Of a DNA stretch of 55,338 bases, positions 19,327 to 29,186 are shown in pieces. The translations under genes and the position numbers were made by a program. Every line of letters starts with the position of its first letter. The stretch's first letter is position 1. The DNA is from a candidate division Zixibacteria bacterium SM1_73. Its GTDB lineage: Bacteria; Zixibacteria; MSB-5A5; SM1-73. A model generated the notes under the pieces. That model had not been told where the DNA came from and ran no database searches. It saw only the letters and a program-made list of their open reading frames with translations. The stretch is from NCBI GenBank assembly GCA_001304225.1, contig LJVD01000016.1:1-55338 (forward strand), read 5' to 3'.

Positions 19327-21684
19327 CTAAGGCTCTATCTCGATCTTTTCTAAAAGCGTAGCCAATTTACCGTACGGAGCAAAATTAAAAAAGAGATGAT
19401 ACTTGAATTGAAGCGAGAGAGTAATTGCATTCTCTATGGCATGAGAATCGTCAAAAGGAATAGAAATGATATTAAAGCCATCCTTCAAGCTTGTTTTACG
19501 GACAGACTGTCCGTTGAGATAAATTTCGACTTCTTGACGATAGTCTCCATACCACCACGGATGAGAGAATTTAAAGGGCGAATAAAGATATAATCTTATC
19601 TTTGAGATATATTTTTTTCTCTTGTTAATTTCGATTTTCACTTGCTTAGCACAAACGTGCATACGCTTGTCTTTAATTTTTACTGTGGAGTTGACACCAG
19701 TCAAAAATACGATTCTTTTTTTTCTCTCTTGGACACTGTCCGGAGGAGAACATTTGATCCTTTTCTGCGTCTGTGCAATTTTTATCCCTTTATAACTTAA
19801 ATGAAATTCTAGAGGAAACGACTTCTCTCGGGGATAAGGCAATTGAATTTTGGTTCGCCCTTTTTCTAAAGGAAATTTTTTTATATAAGAGCTATATCCT
19901 GGGATTTCAGCATGGATCCAGTAATTGGATCCCTTTTTTTCTCCGATATTTTTAAAATCTATATTTAGAAACCCTTTTTGGAAATATTTTCGGGATATCT
20001 CAGGGTCAGGAAATGCTGAATGTACAGGCGCTAATAAGGATGCAGGACATATAGGCGTGTTAATATCATGAATGAGCAAATAATCTCCGAGATCAATTTT
20101 TTGATAATCCAAATGACACGCTTCTAAAAGTCTTGTAAAATGCAGGGCGCGTCTTCTTTCCACATCATTGAAAACGTAATTCTCCCCTGTTCCTAAATTC
20201 TCATACATTAATCGATAAGGGAAGTAGCGATTGACCGAATAAGAATCAGCTATTAGCTCTTCTCCAGAGAGGGCGGTGAAAAGGTATGCTGTCCAGAAAT
20301 TCCCTCTCCAGTAGCGGTTTCCTGTTTTTTTCATGGCTGTTAATGTCTGAAATCTTTGTCGATGACTTTTTTTTACTGCCTGAAGATCTTTTTGCACCTC
20401 CTTCAGATTAAGGCCAAAAAATAGCAATAGAAGGATTAGGCCCATAAGATAGTATTTGAATTTTGACCGAATAAGCCAAAAGACTCCTAGAATTAAGACT
20501 GGTAAACAGAAATAGAGGGGTAAAAGATACCTGACAAGATACATTTTGCTGAAGTGGGATATGAAATAAATGGGCAAGAATAACAGGAAGAAAAGGCTGT
20601 AGAGACTTTGTGGCTGTATCTTTTTGGCTTTGAATGAAGGATACAGCAAGGCGAAAAAACCCAGGAGAAAGAGGAAGAAATAAACATATCTGAGAGAATT
20701 TGGCGATTTGGAGAATAGTAGCAGACTCATTTTGATCGTTTTTTTGATCTGGATTCCTCCGGGAGCATATCCGTCCCCCGGCAAGAGGTATTTAAGCAAA
20801 TGAAATTTCCGAAGGATTTCGGCCATCAATAAAGGAAGGCATCCCATGATGATATAAAACAGTAAGGGCAGATATTTTTTCCACAGGGTGTTGATCTTAA
20901 AGGCCAATACCACCAGAGCTGCAAGGATAAAAAAAATACTGATTTGATGCGCCCAAAAGGTTATTCCCATAAGAAAGCCGAGAGCTGGCAGCAGATTTGT
21001 TTTGTTTTTAAGGCTAACCAAGTAGGATAAATAAAAAATTAAAGAGCCAAGAAAGAGAATCATGGGGTATGCATTAGCAATAAAAAAACATCCCAATATT
21101 CCCATGAATCCGATTGGCAGACAATAGAAGATGGATACCATTACAGCAAAAGCTAAAGAAAATATATTTTTAAGAAAATGAAACTGGATGGCTATAAAAG
21201 CGAGATAGAAGGCTAGAATAATCAACTCCATCAATAAATGACTGAAACCGAAAATGAGGATGATCAGGGCACTGAAATGAGAAAATAGGGAGCCTTGATA
21301 TAACTGGCCGTAAAAATATAAAGGCGGCAACTTTCCCTCAGCAATGTGTTTACTCATTAAAGTTGTTATTGCGTTATCACTATGAGTCAAGCCAGCGTGA
21401 TGCATCAAAAAGGGAATACGGACAGCAACTGCGAGAGCAATTAATAGTACTAAGAAAAAGATGCTTTTGCTGTCTTTGAGTATTACTCTAGCTTTTTTTC
21501 TCCTTATGTAGATGATGATTTTGATAATCGATGTAACAATTAGTCCCACCAAGGGTATCGCATAGCTGACAGGAATTGACTTCAATTGAGAAAAACTGCC
21601 CTTGAACCATAAAATCACTGTTCCTGCATAGAACAGCCAGAACAGTACATTCAATACTTTATAGGCATTTGAAGATATATGCAT
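19327..21684 (-). CDS. GT-C fold membrane glycosyltransferase-like protein (GT39/PMT-like)
   Basis: About 10 TM segments; HSDNAITTLMSKHIAEGKLPPLYFYGQLYQGSL loop typical of GT-C glycosyltransferases. Confidence 0.75.
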   Translation of the reverse strand: MHISSNAYKVLNVLFWLFYAGTVILWFKGSFSQLKSIPVSYAIPLVGLIVTSIIKIIIYIRRKKARVILKDSKSIFFLVLLIALAVAVRIPFLMHHAGLTHSDNAITTLMSKHIAEGKLPPLYFYGQLYQGSLFSHFSALIILIFGFSHLLMELIILAFYLAFIAIQFHFLKNIFSLAFAVMVSIFYCLPIGFMGILGCFFIANAYPMILFLGSLIFYLSYLVSLKNKTNLLPALGFLMGITFWAHQISIFFILAALVVLAFKINTLWKKYLPLLFYIIMGCLPLLMAEILRKFHLLKYLLPGDGYAPGGIQIKKTIKMSLLLFSKSPNSLRYVYFFLFLLGFFALLYPSFKAKKIQPQSLYSLFFLLFLPIYFISHFSKMYLVRYLLPLYFCLPVLILGVFWLIRSKFKYYLMGLILLLLFFGLNLKEVQKDLQAVKKSHRQRFQTLTAMKKTGNRYWRGNFWTAYLFTALSGEELIADSYSVNRYFPYRLMYENLGTGENYVFNDVERRRALHFTRLLEACHLDYQKIDLGDYLLIHDINTPICPASLLAPVHSAFPDPEISRKYFQKGFLNIDFKNIGEKKGSNYWIHAEIPGYSSYIKKFPLEKGRTKIQLPYPREKSFPLEFHLSYKGIKIAQTQKRIKCSPPDSVQERKKRIVFLTGVNSTVKIKDKRMHVCAKQVKIEINKRKKYISKIRLYLYSPFKFSHPWWYGDYRQEVEIYLNGQSVRKTSLKDGFNIISIPFDDSHAIENAITLSLQFKYHLFFNFAPYGKLATLLEKIEIEP

Positions 21685-21746
21685 TCAGCGAACTTTCTTC
21701 ACGCTTAAGATGAGTCGAAACGAGAATTTTCCCTAGGCATTTTCCG

Positions 21747-21775
21747 TTTATATCATCATCAGAATTTGATGTCAA
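21747..21775 (-). promoter_or_regulatory. sigma-70 promoter of the GT-C gene
   Basis: Minus strand TTGACA (21775-21770), 17 bp, TATAAA (21752-21747). Confidence 0.8.
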
Positions 21776-21935
21776 ACTTAGATCAACCGCTGATCAATCA
21801 TCATTCCCACAAGGTTATTTTCGGCTTCAACAAAATAGAATTCCAGTCCAATCATGCTTTTTTATGTCAACTTTTTCGAAATGGAGGATGTAAAATACAA
21901 GATTCAAATATAACATGCTGTGAGATAGACTTCCC

Positions 21936-22127
21936 TCATTTTTTCCTGTCTGCGTAAAGCTCTCCAGCAACCATATACTCCTTTGCTGAGAGCTCATGGA
22001 TCCAAACCCGGATAGATGTCAGTGGAACTCCCAGCGAATCGCGAACAGCTTCGGTCACTGCATCCAGAAGCGCTCGCTTTTGTTGATCCGTTCGCCCTTC
22101 CAACATGCGAATCTCCACCAGCGGCAT
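21936..22127 (-). CDS. 4-oxalocrotonate tautomerase family protein
   Basis: 63 aa with catalytic Pro after Met: MPLVEIRMLEGRTDQQKRALLDAVTEAVRDSLGVP. Confidence 0.9.
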   Translation of the reverse strand: MPLVEIRMLEGRTDQQKRALLDAVTEAVRDSLGVPLTSIRVWIHELSAKEYMVAGELYADRKK

Positions 22128-22523
22128 ATCGTCCTCCTGTAAATTTTAATGATTCCTTTTATTTATAGGTTTTTCTCGTCCTATTAACAAGCTAAATCTT
22201 CTTTTTTAACAACTCTTCTTCTTCAGATGCTGAATTCAAAGTCTTCTCCAGCGCATCTGTCTTGTTGTCTTTCGCACCTCTATTTTATGAAATTTTGCTC
22301 GCCTTTATTGATCACGTCAGTCCCCCACTACCATTCTTAAAGATCACCTTACAAAGTCTGTTCCTTGGATCTTGTCCAATATGTACCAGTGCGTGGTCGA
22401 ATAGATATATTGAAAGGAAAGAAGAGAAACAAAGTTGGCTAAAAAATTGAAACAGAATGAGATGAGATGACTCAGATGATGCTCTTATATATAGAGATCG
22501 AGATTTAGTCACAGGAGGAAAGA

Positions 22524-23333
22524 ATGAAGAATAGAATCGGCGTATTCTTGATGGTCGGATTAATGGTCACAACCCTTTCCGTACATCCTTGGTCTAGTGA
22601 GGGACAATCGTGCCCAAAACTGGATTGTCAAAAAATAGTTCTTGAGTATGTCAAGGCACTTGAAAACCTCGATATCCGAACCATAGCCCGTCTCACGGGA
22701 CAGCAATACTCTGAAGAGCTTGAGTCTGAGGCCAAAAAAGAACTCGAAAGTCCCGAAGCCAAAGAACAACTTGCTCCTCTTCTTGAATTGCTCCGTTTAT
22801 TCCCCAAGATTGGAGAAGTTCCGGACTGGGTCACTAAGATAGCGCTGGAATATGAATACATCGAAGGAGATGATTTGATCGAGATGCATGGAGAGTTCGT
22901 TTTTACAGATGACAACTGGACCATTCAAGATCTCGAACCCCGTGGAGGTGAAAGCCTCGATGAGAAAAAGAAGAAAGAGTATGCCAGTGAAATATCATTG
23001 TCTCCACCTGAAGGTCAGAAGACTATAAATGCGGGATTGAACGAACTCGTAGCTAAGCTTATTTCTGCCATCAAGCAGAAGAGCTGGGACGATGCGGAGG
23101 AAACCGGTGCCCATCCTGATGATTGCGGCCTCCATCCGAGTGATCCGCCAGAGGAAAGGGAAAGAGCTCTTAAACTCCTTTCACAATTTCCTTCTATAGG
23201 TCCGATCCCCGCGCCAGCTAAGACGCTCAGTTTGGATCTGAAAGGCACTATCGACGGTAAGGAGGCTGAAGTCGGGATAGGATTCTGCTGGCCGGATAAT
23301 AATTTAGAAATACGTTATGTGTATTTTAAGTAA
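22524..23333 (+). CDS. Exported hypothetical protein with internal duplication
   Basis: Signal peptide, AGGAGGAAAG RBS; repeated LLRLFPKIGEVPDW... / LLSQFPSIGPIPAP... halves. Confidence 0.8.
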   Translation: MKNRIGVFLMVGLMVTTLSVHPWSSEGQSCPKLDCQKIVLEYVKALENLDIRTIARLTGQQYSEELESEAKKELESPEAKEQLAPLLELLRLFPKIGEVPDWVTKIALEYEYIEGDDLIEMHGEFVFTDDNWTIQDLEPRGGESLDEKKKKEYASEISLSPPEGQKTINAGLNELVAKLISAIKQKSWDDAEETGAHPDDCGLHPSDPPEERERALKLLSQFPSIGPIPAPAKTLSLDLKGTIDGKEAEVGIGFCWPDNNLEIRYVYFK

Positions 23334-23360
23334 GAAGGCAGGCAGGGGAGGTGAAAGACC

Positions 23361-24233
23361 ATGAATAATATTATACAGAGAATGAAATGGGGGAAACTTA
23401 TCTTATTTTTTCTTATCTTTTTTGTTGTATGGAACATGTTCCTCTTCTATGAAGCATCGGGCAAGGATAGCCTCTCAGGTCAAGAAAAAGATATCAAGAG
23501 TGCCCTTGAAACTGTAGAAGATATGAGGGCGGAAATTCAGCAGGCTCATTTAAAGCTCGCCAAGGCAAAAGAAGGCGATGATCTTTCGATCTATACAGTG
23601 ACCGTGAAGAGCATGCCCAACTTGATGCGTCAATTTCAATCCTTATCGGAATGCATCAAGAATATTCAGCGGGGCCTCGAAGCGTCCTCTGAGATGCAGA
23701 ATCTTTCCTCTGATCTTCTCAAGATGGAAAACGTCCTGAAAGAGTTGGATCGTGTGTCGAAGCTGAACCTCAAATCTGCATCCCAAGATCAGCTCAACAA
23801 ATTATCTCTTGCTTTAGACGCATTGGAACAGGATCTGTCGGAGACAGAAAAATTTGTCGTTCGATCTAGGGTAAAGGATCTCAAGAAATCCCTCCAGGGA
23901 GATTTGCAAGACATGGAAGAAGAAGTGAAGGACGCTTTTGACAGGCTCGCCAAAGCCCAAGAAGGCGACGATCTCTATGAGATCTGTCTGACAAGAAAGA
24001 ATCTTCCCAACTTAAAGAAGAACTATGATTCTTTGTCGCAGAAAGTCAAGGAAGCAGAAGAGAATTTTACATCTTCTCAAGAGATCCAAACGCTCTCCTC
24101 TGATATCTCGAAGATCGGGACCATCCTCCAGGAGCTTGAGCGTGTGGGTAAGGCCAATCTCAAAGCCGATTCCGAGGCTCAGCTAAAAAAGCTGGCTGAC
24201 AGATTGACAGTCTTCCGATCGAGGATTATATAG
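23361..24233 (+). CDS. Exported coiled-coil protein with two tandem ~110-aa repeats
   Basis: LAKAKEGDDLSIYTVTVKSMPNLMRQFQSLS / LAKAQEGDDLYEICLTRKNLPNLKKNYDSLS. Confidence 0.82.
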   Translation: MNNIIQRMKWGKLILFFLIFFVVWNMFLFYEASGKDSLSGQEKDIKSALETVEDMRAEIQQAHLKLAKAKEGDDLSIYTVTVKSMPNLMRQFQSLSECIKNIQRGLEASSEMQNLSSDLLKMENVLKELDRVSKLNLKSASQDQLNKLSLALDALEQDLSETEKFVVRSRVKDLKKSLQGDLQDMEEEVKDAFDRLAKAQEGDDLYEICLTRKNLPNLKKNYDSLSQKVKEAEENFTSSQEIQTLSSDISKIGTILQELERVGKANLKADSEAQLKKLADRLTVFRSRII

Positions 24234-24364
24234 ACACTCTTTCCCAGGATAAAATCACCCCTTGATTCATCCTTAAGGGCGATTGACGCTCTGAGGACCC
24301 CATTGCATATTTTTATACTGGCATGATTAAAGGAGAAGTGCAGGAACTCAAGGCAGGTATAAAA

Positions 24365-25105
24365 ATGGCAAAAATATTGCTGGTGGAAGATGATCCTGTC
24401 TCTGTAGCCATAGTTAAAAACAGACTCAAAGAAAAGAAATATCAGGTCATTGTGGCTCTCAGCGGAGAAGAGGGGATCAAACTTGCCCGGGAGCACAAGC
24501 CAGACTTGATCCTGATGGATATGTTGCTTCCTGGAATGCATGGGCTGGAAGCCACCATACAATTAAAAAAGGATCCAGAAACCAAGGACATCCCAATTTT
24601 TGCTGTGACTGCGATGAACTTACCCGAGTTCGAGGAGGCCTGTTACCAGGATGGAATTTGTGTGTTCATTAAAAAACCCTATGATTTCAAAGAGCTTCTG
24701 AATCGCATTGAACAATACACCGTGCGAAAAAAAGCGAAAAGGAAGATCTTAATCATAAATGATGATCCAGCTCTTGTGACTTTGATGGCGAGATATTTGA
24801 AGGAATACGGCTATGTGTTGATATCTGCACCCTCAAGGATGGTCAATGTAAATCACGTAACGAAGTTAAAGCCTGATGTGATTCTTCTTGATATCGGGTT
24901 GATCGAGGATTGGGGCGTTGCGATCTTTGAGATATTGAGAAAATCTAACAGTACAAAGTCCATTCCTATCATTCTCATGGCATCTCAATTATCATCTAAG
25001 GAGCTCAAAAATATGGCCGCACAACTGGGAGCTGAAGGCTATCTCCCTCATCTGTTTGAATTCAATGAAGTCGACCGCAAAATAAGAAAAGTCTCAGAAA
25101 AATAA
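24365..25105 (+). CDS. Tandem receiver-domain response regulator (no output domain)
   Basis: REC1 VEDD/LILMDMLLPGM/FIKKPYDF; REC2 INDD/VILLDIGL. Confidence 0.9.
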   Translation: MAKILLVEDDPVSVAIVKNRLKEKKYQVIVALSGEEGIKLAREHKPDLILMDMLLPGMHGLEATIQLKKDPETKDIPIFAVTAMNLPEFEEACYQDGICVFIKKPYDFKELLNRIEQYTVRKKAKRKILIINDDPALVTLMARYLKEYGYVLISAPSRMVNVNHVTKLKPDVILLDIGLIEDWGVAIFEILRKSNSTKSIPIILMASQLSSKELKNMAAQLGAEGYLPHLFEFNEVDRKIRKVSEK

Positions 25106-25243
25106 CCTTTTTTATTCTTTTCTTGTTTCTTAAGCTTTGACGATTATATAATGAATGGACAAACCGCACTTTTGCTCATGAAGAAGGAGTGAGATGCATC
25201 GGGTCTCAGCGATACAAAATGAGGAATGTAAAGGGGAAATTCA

Positions 25244-25615
25244 ATGAGGATAAAAGGATTTTTGGTCATTCTTCTTTTAGTCGTGATCGTGGTTTTCTTT
25301 CTCTTTGTGTCTAAACGAGGAGACAAGTCTCAGTTACAGGAGCAGGTCAAGGCTTTCAGCGAAGTCAGAGAGAAAACCACTCGGACAAACTTGACCTCTC
25401 TTGAAAGAGCGATTGATTTTTTCATCGCTCAAAATGGACGGACACCGAATGACCTCAAAGAAGTCCAAACCTTTAATCGTTCAATCTATGTCGAATCTGA
25501 TGCTTGGGGGAATCCAGTAAAATACGAAAGACTGTCAGACTCCAACTTTCGCCTCATTTCTGCAGGAAAAGATAAGACCTTTGGGACAGAGGATGACATT
25601 GTCATAAAGAATTGA
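25244..25615 (+). CDS. Single-TM protein with GspG-like C-terminal module
   Basis: N-terminal TM MRIKGFLVILLLVVIVVFFLFVSK; module SERAIDFFIAQNGRTPNDL...ESDAWGNPVKYE-type, near identical to the C-terminus of the 10322 gene. Confidence 0.85.
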   Translation: MRIKGFLVILLLVVIVVFFLFVSKRGDKSQLQEQVKAFSEVREKTTRTNLTSLERAIDFFIAQNGRTPNDLKEVQTFNRSIYVESDAWGNPVKYERLSDSNFRLISAGKDKTFGTEDDIVIKN

Positions 25616-25621
25616 AAAAGA

Positions 25622-26158
25622 ATGAGCGTTCAACAGATTATCTTTGGGCTTCTCGAATTTCTTGTTTCGATTCTTATCAGTTTTGTCTTGATCTTCGGCA
25701 GCTATCGTTTACTGCTTGTCTTGTCGCCTCGGTTCGATGAGGAACGGCAGCTTAAGAAAAAGAACATCTCGGTTGGGATAGTGCTGGGAGGCATCCTTCT
25801 GGGAGAGGCTGTAGTAGTCAAACAGGCACTTTACCCGGTTATGGCTGTGATCCAGCTTTTTGTTATCGGACAGGAGAAAAACTTCGGAAACTTTGCCATG
25901 GCGTTGTTGTACAGCCTGGGTTATGTTCTTATTGCGGGAGTACTGGCTATCGCTTGCATATTCTTCAGTTTTTGGATGTTCAATAGATTAACCCCTCGGA
26001 TCAATCAGTACCAGGAGATCCAGGACAACAACATAGCCATCGCTCTTTTTATGGCTTTATTCATCATCGCGATTTGCCTGCTGATGAGCTCAGGAGTATC
26101 GGGTCTTGTGCGCGCTCTCATCCCCTTCCCAGAGATTGGATCGGTTCCTCTTGAATGA
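25622..26158 (+). CDS. DUF350-family integral membrane protein (two DUF350-like repeats)
   Basis: Repeats LSPRFDEERQLKKKNISVGIVLGGILLGEA and LTPRINQYQEIQDNNIAIALFMALFIIAICL. Confidence 0.75.
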   Translation: MSVQQIIFGLLEFLVSILISFVLIFGSYRLLLVLSPRFDEERQLKKKNISVGIVLGGILLGEAVVVKQALYPVMAVIQLFVIGQEKNFGNFAMALLYSLGYVLIAGVLAIACIFFSFWMFNRLTPRINQYQEIQDNNIAIALFMALFIIAICLLMSSGVSGLVRALIPFPEIGSVPLE

Positions 26159-26165
26159 ATCCAGG

Positions 26166-27266
26166 ATGAAAACGCCGTTTCTCCCCTTTTTTTCAGTCCT
26201 CTTTCTTATATGTGGACTCATCTATCTTTCATGGTCTACTCCAGGTAACTCTGATGGCAAATCTTTTGCCGTTTCGAATAATAGTCAAGAGAGTGCTGCC
26301 GGTCAGGATTCCCAGCCTTTTATGAAAACCGAGAATCCAGAGAGCTACAGTCTCGAATATGGATGGAGAGATTTTGATGGGAAATCGCATAGAATCACCT
26401 TCGATCTCTCTAAGGCTCAACTGCAACAAGCAGAGAGTGAATTCGGATATTATCCGGAAGACCTTAGAAAATACTTGGATGATCATCTCGAGGTATCCAG
26501 AGGGAGAATGGTTCAGGACCTGAGAAAGTTTACCCAGGAGATGATCGATAAAAGCAAATATTCTGAGTACATTTCCATAGTGGAGGCCACATCAAAAAGT
26601 TTCGATCTGAAGCTTTCGGCCCCTTCTGGTCTCCACAAAAAAGTCAAGGGAGAGTTCGAAAAAATAAGATCAAAATTAGCCAAGGAACAGGCTAAACTTT
26701 TGAAAAAAATAGAGAAAATCCAAGAAGAAGAAAAAATGCGGTTTTTGGAAAGCAAGGGTATCCGGAAGTTCAGCGGAAAACTTGGTGTGGATTATAGTCT
26801 GTGTGTAAAAAACAATCAGGCCAGAGTCAGACATATTCTGGAAATTATGAGGGACGAGAACAAAGATCTGTCTCTCCGTCATTTTTTGGGCCTTTTGCTG
26901 TCCTTTATCCAAGAAATCCGGTATTATGTTCCTCCTTTTTCGGAAAAAGGAAAAATCATCATGGAATTTTGGGTGCCTCCAAGAGTTCTCGTGGAAAATT
27001 TTGGGGATTGTGACTCGAACGGAGTCACCTTTGCCGCTCTGTGGAAGAATTTCAAGAAGTATCCCCTGCTTCTCATAAGGATTCCCAAACATTTTCTGGT
27101 TGGATTGGCCATTCCTCCAATCAGCGAGCAGTATTTGGTATTGAAGGGACTGAGGTATACTCTCTGTGAGGTCTCAGTCCCGGAAAAGCTGCCGCCGGGC
27201 ATGATAGGACGCTACAGTCAGATTTGCCTTCAAAACGGCCAGTTTGTGTATGACCTGATTCGATAA
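26166..27266 (+). CDS. Exported protein with C-terminal transglutaminase-like/cysteine-protease domain
   Basis: FGDCDSNGVTFAALWKNFKKYPLLLIRIPKHFLVGLAIP: candidate Cys and His of a transglutaminase-like fold; N-terminal TM and coiled coil. Confidence 0.6.
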   Translation: MKTPFLPFFSVLFLICGLIYLSWSTPGNSDGKSFAVSNNSQESAAGQDSQPFMKTENPESYSLEYGWRDFDGKSHRITFDLSKAQLQQAESEFGYYPEDLRKYLDDHLEVSRGRMVQDLRKFTQEMIDKSKYSEYISIVEATSKSFDLKLSAPSGLHKKVKGEFEKIRSKLAKEQAKLLKKIEKIQEEEKMRFLESKGIRKFSGKLGVDYSLCVKNNQARVRHILEIMRDENKDLSLRHFLGLLLSFIQEIRYYVPPFSEKGKIIMEFWVPPRVLVENFGDCDSNGVTFAALWKNFKKYPLLLIRIPKHFLVGLAIPPISEQYLVLKGLRYTLCEVSVPEKLPPGMIGRYSQICLQNGQFVYDLIR

Positions 27267-27270
27267 AACT

Positions 27271-27648
27271 TTATCTTTTTCTAGGGGAGAGCAGTCTGTA
27301 TATTAATTTTCTCCAAAAGCTGACTTTGTCTGCTGTGTCTTCAATGACCAATTTTTCCGTGGATCTACGGAAAAAGGCTTTCTCTTTGTATCCCTCTTTA
27401 CTCTCGAACATTTTAAGATCGTATAATTTTCTCCTATGAGAATCTCTGAGCGTATCATACGCTTCATCAATCCGGTCTAAGATGGCTTTTCTCTCTTCCT
27501 CTGAGATGAGGCTGTAATGAGCGATCGAGTCCTTCTGATAGGTGGCTTTGCAAAGATGATAGGCTCTTTCGACTTCCTGGAGGGATGCACTTCTTCTGAC
27601 ATTCAGAAGCTCGTAGTAATCCATTTCCTCGACATTTTTGATCTTCAT
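27271..27648 (-). CDS. J-domain-like protein lacking canonical HPD
   Basis: DYYELLNVRRSASLQEVERAYHLCKATYQKDS...IDEAYDTLRDSHRRKLYD. Confidence 0.78.
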   Translation of the reverse strand: MKIKNVEEMDYYELLNVRRSASLQEVERAYHLCKATYQKDSIAHYSLISEEERKAILDRIDEAYDTLRDSHRRKLYDLKMFESKEGYKEKAFFRRSTEKLVIEDTADKVSFWRKLIYRLLSPRKR

Positions 27649-27672
27649 GATGTTAACTGCTGGTTGAAGGGA

Positions 27673-28623
27673 TTAATTTTCTCTGTACGCGAGCTTGTTC
27701 ACGATGGATCTAAAGGAAAGAGAAACCTCAGAATCTGGATAGGTACTTAAAAAAGGCGTCATGTTTCTTAAACTGAGGTGGACTCTCTCATCATAGGGTA
27801 TGGCTCCTAAGAAGTCGAGGTCCACAATCAGATATTTTTTGACCACATCGACGATCGATTGTCCCAGGAGAAAATCCCTCTCGTTTCTTGCTTTATTGAT
27901 TATCAGGCAAGGCCTAAATTTTTTCAGGGCCTTGTATAAAATATGGGCATAGTTTTTATCATGAGATATTATCTCATTCAAAAAGCTGTAGATGGATTTT
28001 GAATTGTCCTTGATGTGGGAGCTGATTTTGTTCACCAAGTCTTGAATATTGTAGAAATCTGTGTAAAGTTTGAGGATCCTGATGATGCAGGATTTCAAAA
28101 AGTAATAGGCGTTCTCAATAGAGGTTGGCTCTGGATTTACAACGAGAATCCCTGGATTAGATAAAAGGAAGAAATCAACACAGTTGTAGGACGCTCCAGT
28201 ACCGATATCGACAATGACTCTTTTGGCATCGAATGTCTTGATGTGCCTGATCAGCTTCAGTTTTTTGTAATAGTTCAGATTTGCCATAAAGATGAGGTTT
28301 TCAGTTCCTTTAATCAGCTTAAGTCCTTTAAAAGGAGTAAGGATGACAGTATCCTTGAGATTAGGCACTTTGTTCGATATGAAATCTCCCAAGTCAAGAT
28401 TTGTCTCTTTCATGCCCAGGAAGGTATGGAGGTTAGGGCCTCCCAGATCTGCATCGATCAACGCTACATCATTCTCTAGATCTGCAAGATGAACAGCGAG
28501 GCTGGCAGAAATGAAGCTCTTTCCTGTGCCTCCCTTTCCTCCTCCGACAGCCCAAATAGTCTTATCACTTCCCTTGTGTATGGAGAGGTGGGGGATCATT
28601 CTTTCTGCATTCGTTTGAAACAT
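27673..28623 (-). CDS. MinD/ParA-family P-loop ATPase (FlhG-like)
   Basis: Deviant Walker A GGGKGGTGKS, VALIDADLGGPNLHTFLGM, IVDIGTGASYNCVDFF. Confidence 0.9.
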   Translation of the reverse strand: MFQTNAERMIPHLSIHKGSDKTIWAVGGGKGGTGKSFISASLAVHLADLENDVALIDADLGGPNLHTFLGMKETNLDLGDFISNKVPNLKDTVILTPFKGLKLIKGTENLIFMANLNYYKKLKLIRHIKTFDAKRVIVDIGTGASYNCVDFFLLSNPGILVVNPEPTSIENAYYFLKSCIIRILKLYTDFYNIQDLVNKISSHIKDNSKSIYSFLNEIISHDKNYAHILYKALKKFRPCLIINKARNERDFLLGQSIVDVVKKYLIVDLDFLGAIPYDERVHLSLRNMTPFLSTYPDSEVSLSFRSIVNKLAYREN

Positions 28624-28833
28624 CTTATATGGGCCACAGTTAAGAGTATTTCGGCCTCATGATTTTGAGGAATTCACATTTTAGCACAGAAGAAAGACGA
28701 ATGAAAAGATAGAAAAAATATAAAAAAAAATTAATATGGAATTATTCATTGATATTGAATTACTCCGCGAATTCTGATATTTTACATGTTTATACAGAGA
28801 ATACGAGAATAAGAACCAAGGAGAACAGTTTAT

Positions 28834-29181
28834 TTGAAAGATTACGGTGAAATCGATAGCAAATTCAGGTATGTCATTTTAGCTTCGATGAGAGCGAAAC
28901 AGCTTCTGAGGGGCGCGAAACCTCTGATAAAATCAAAGTCAAAAAATCTAATCAGGATTGCCCAGGAAGAGGTTAAACAAGGTCTTATTGATTACGAGAT
29001 TGTCAAGTCCTCTCCCGAGGAGACTCCATCAGTTGAGGAAGAAACATTTATAGGGGAGGAAATTGAAGAAGAAAAGGGAGAAGAACTGGCAAAACAAGAA
29101 GAGCCAGAAAAAATAGAGGAATCCCCGGAGCAGAAAGAAAAAGGGGCCCAGAAAAAGCCAAAGAAATCCAGTAAGAAATAG
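28834..29181 (+). CDS. rpoZ: RNA polymerase omega subunit (RpoZ) with charged C-terminal tail
   Basis: SKFRYVILASMRAKQLLRGAKPLIKSKSKNLIRIAQEEVKQGLIDYEI; TTG start. Confidence 0.85.
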   Translation: MKDYGEIDSKFRYVILASMRAKQLLRGAKPLIKSKSKNLIRIAQEEVKQGLIDYEIVKSSPEETPSVEEETFIGEEIEEEKGEELAKQEEPEKIEESPEQKEKGAQKKPKKSSKK

Positions 29182-29186
29182 ATATT

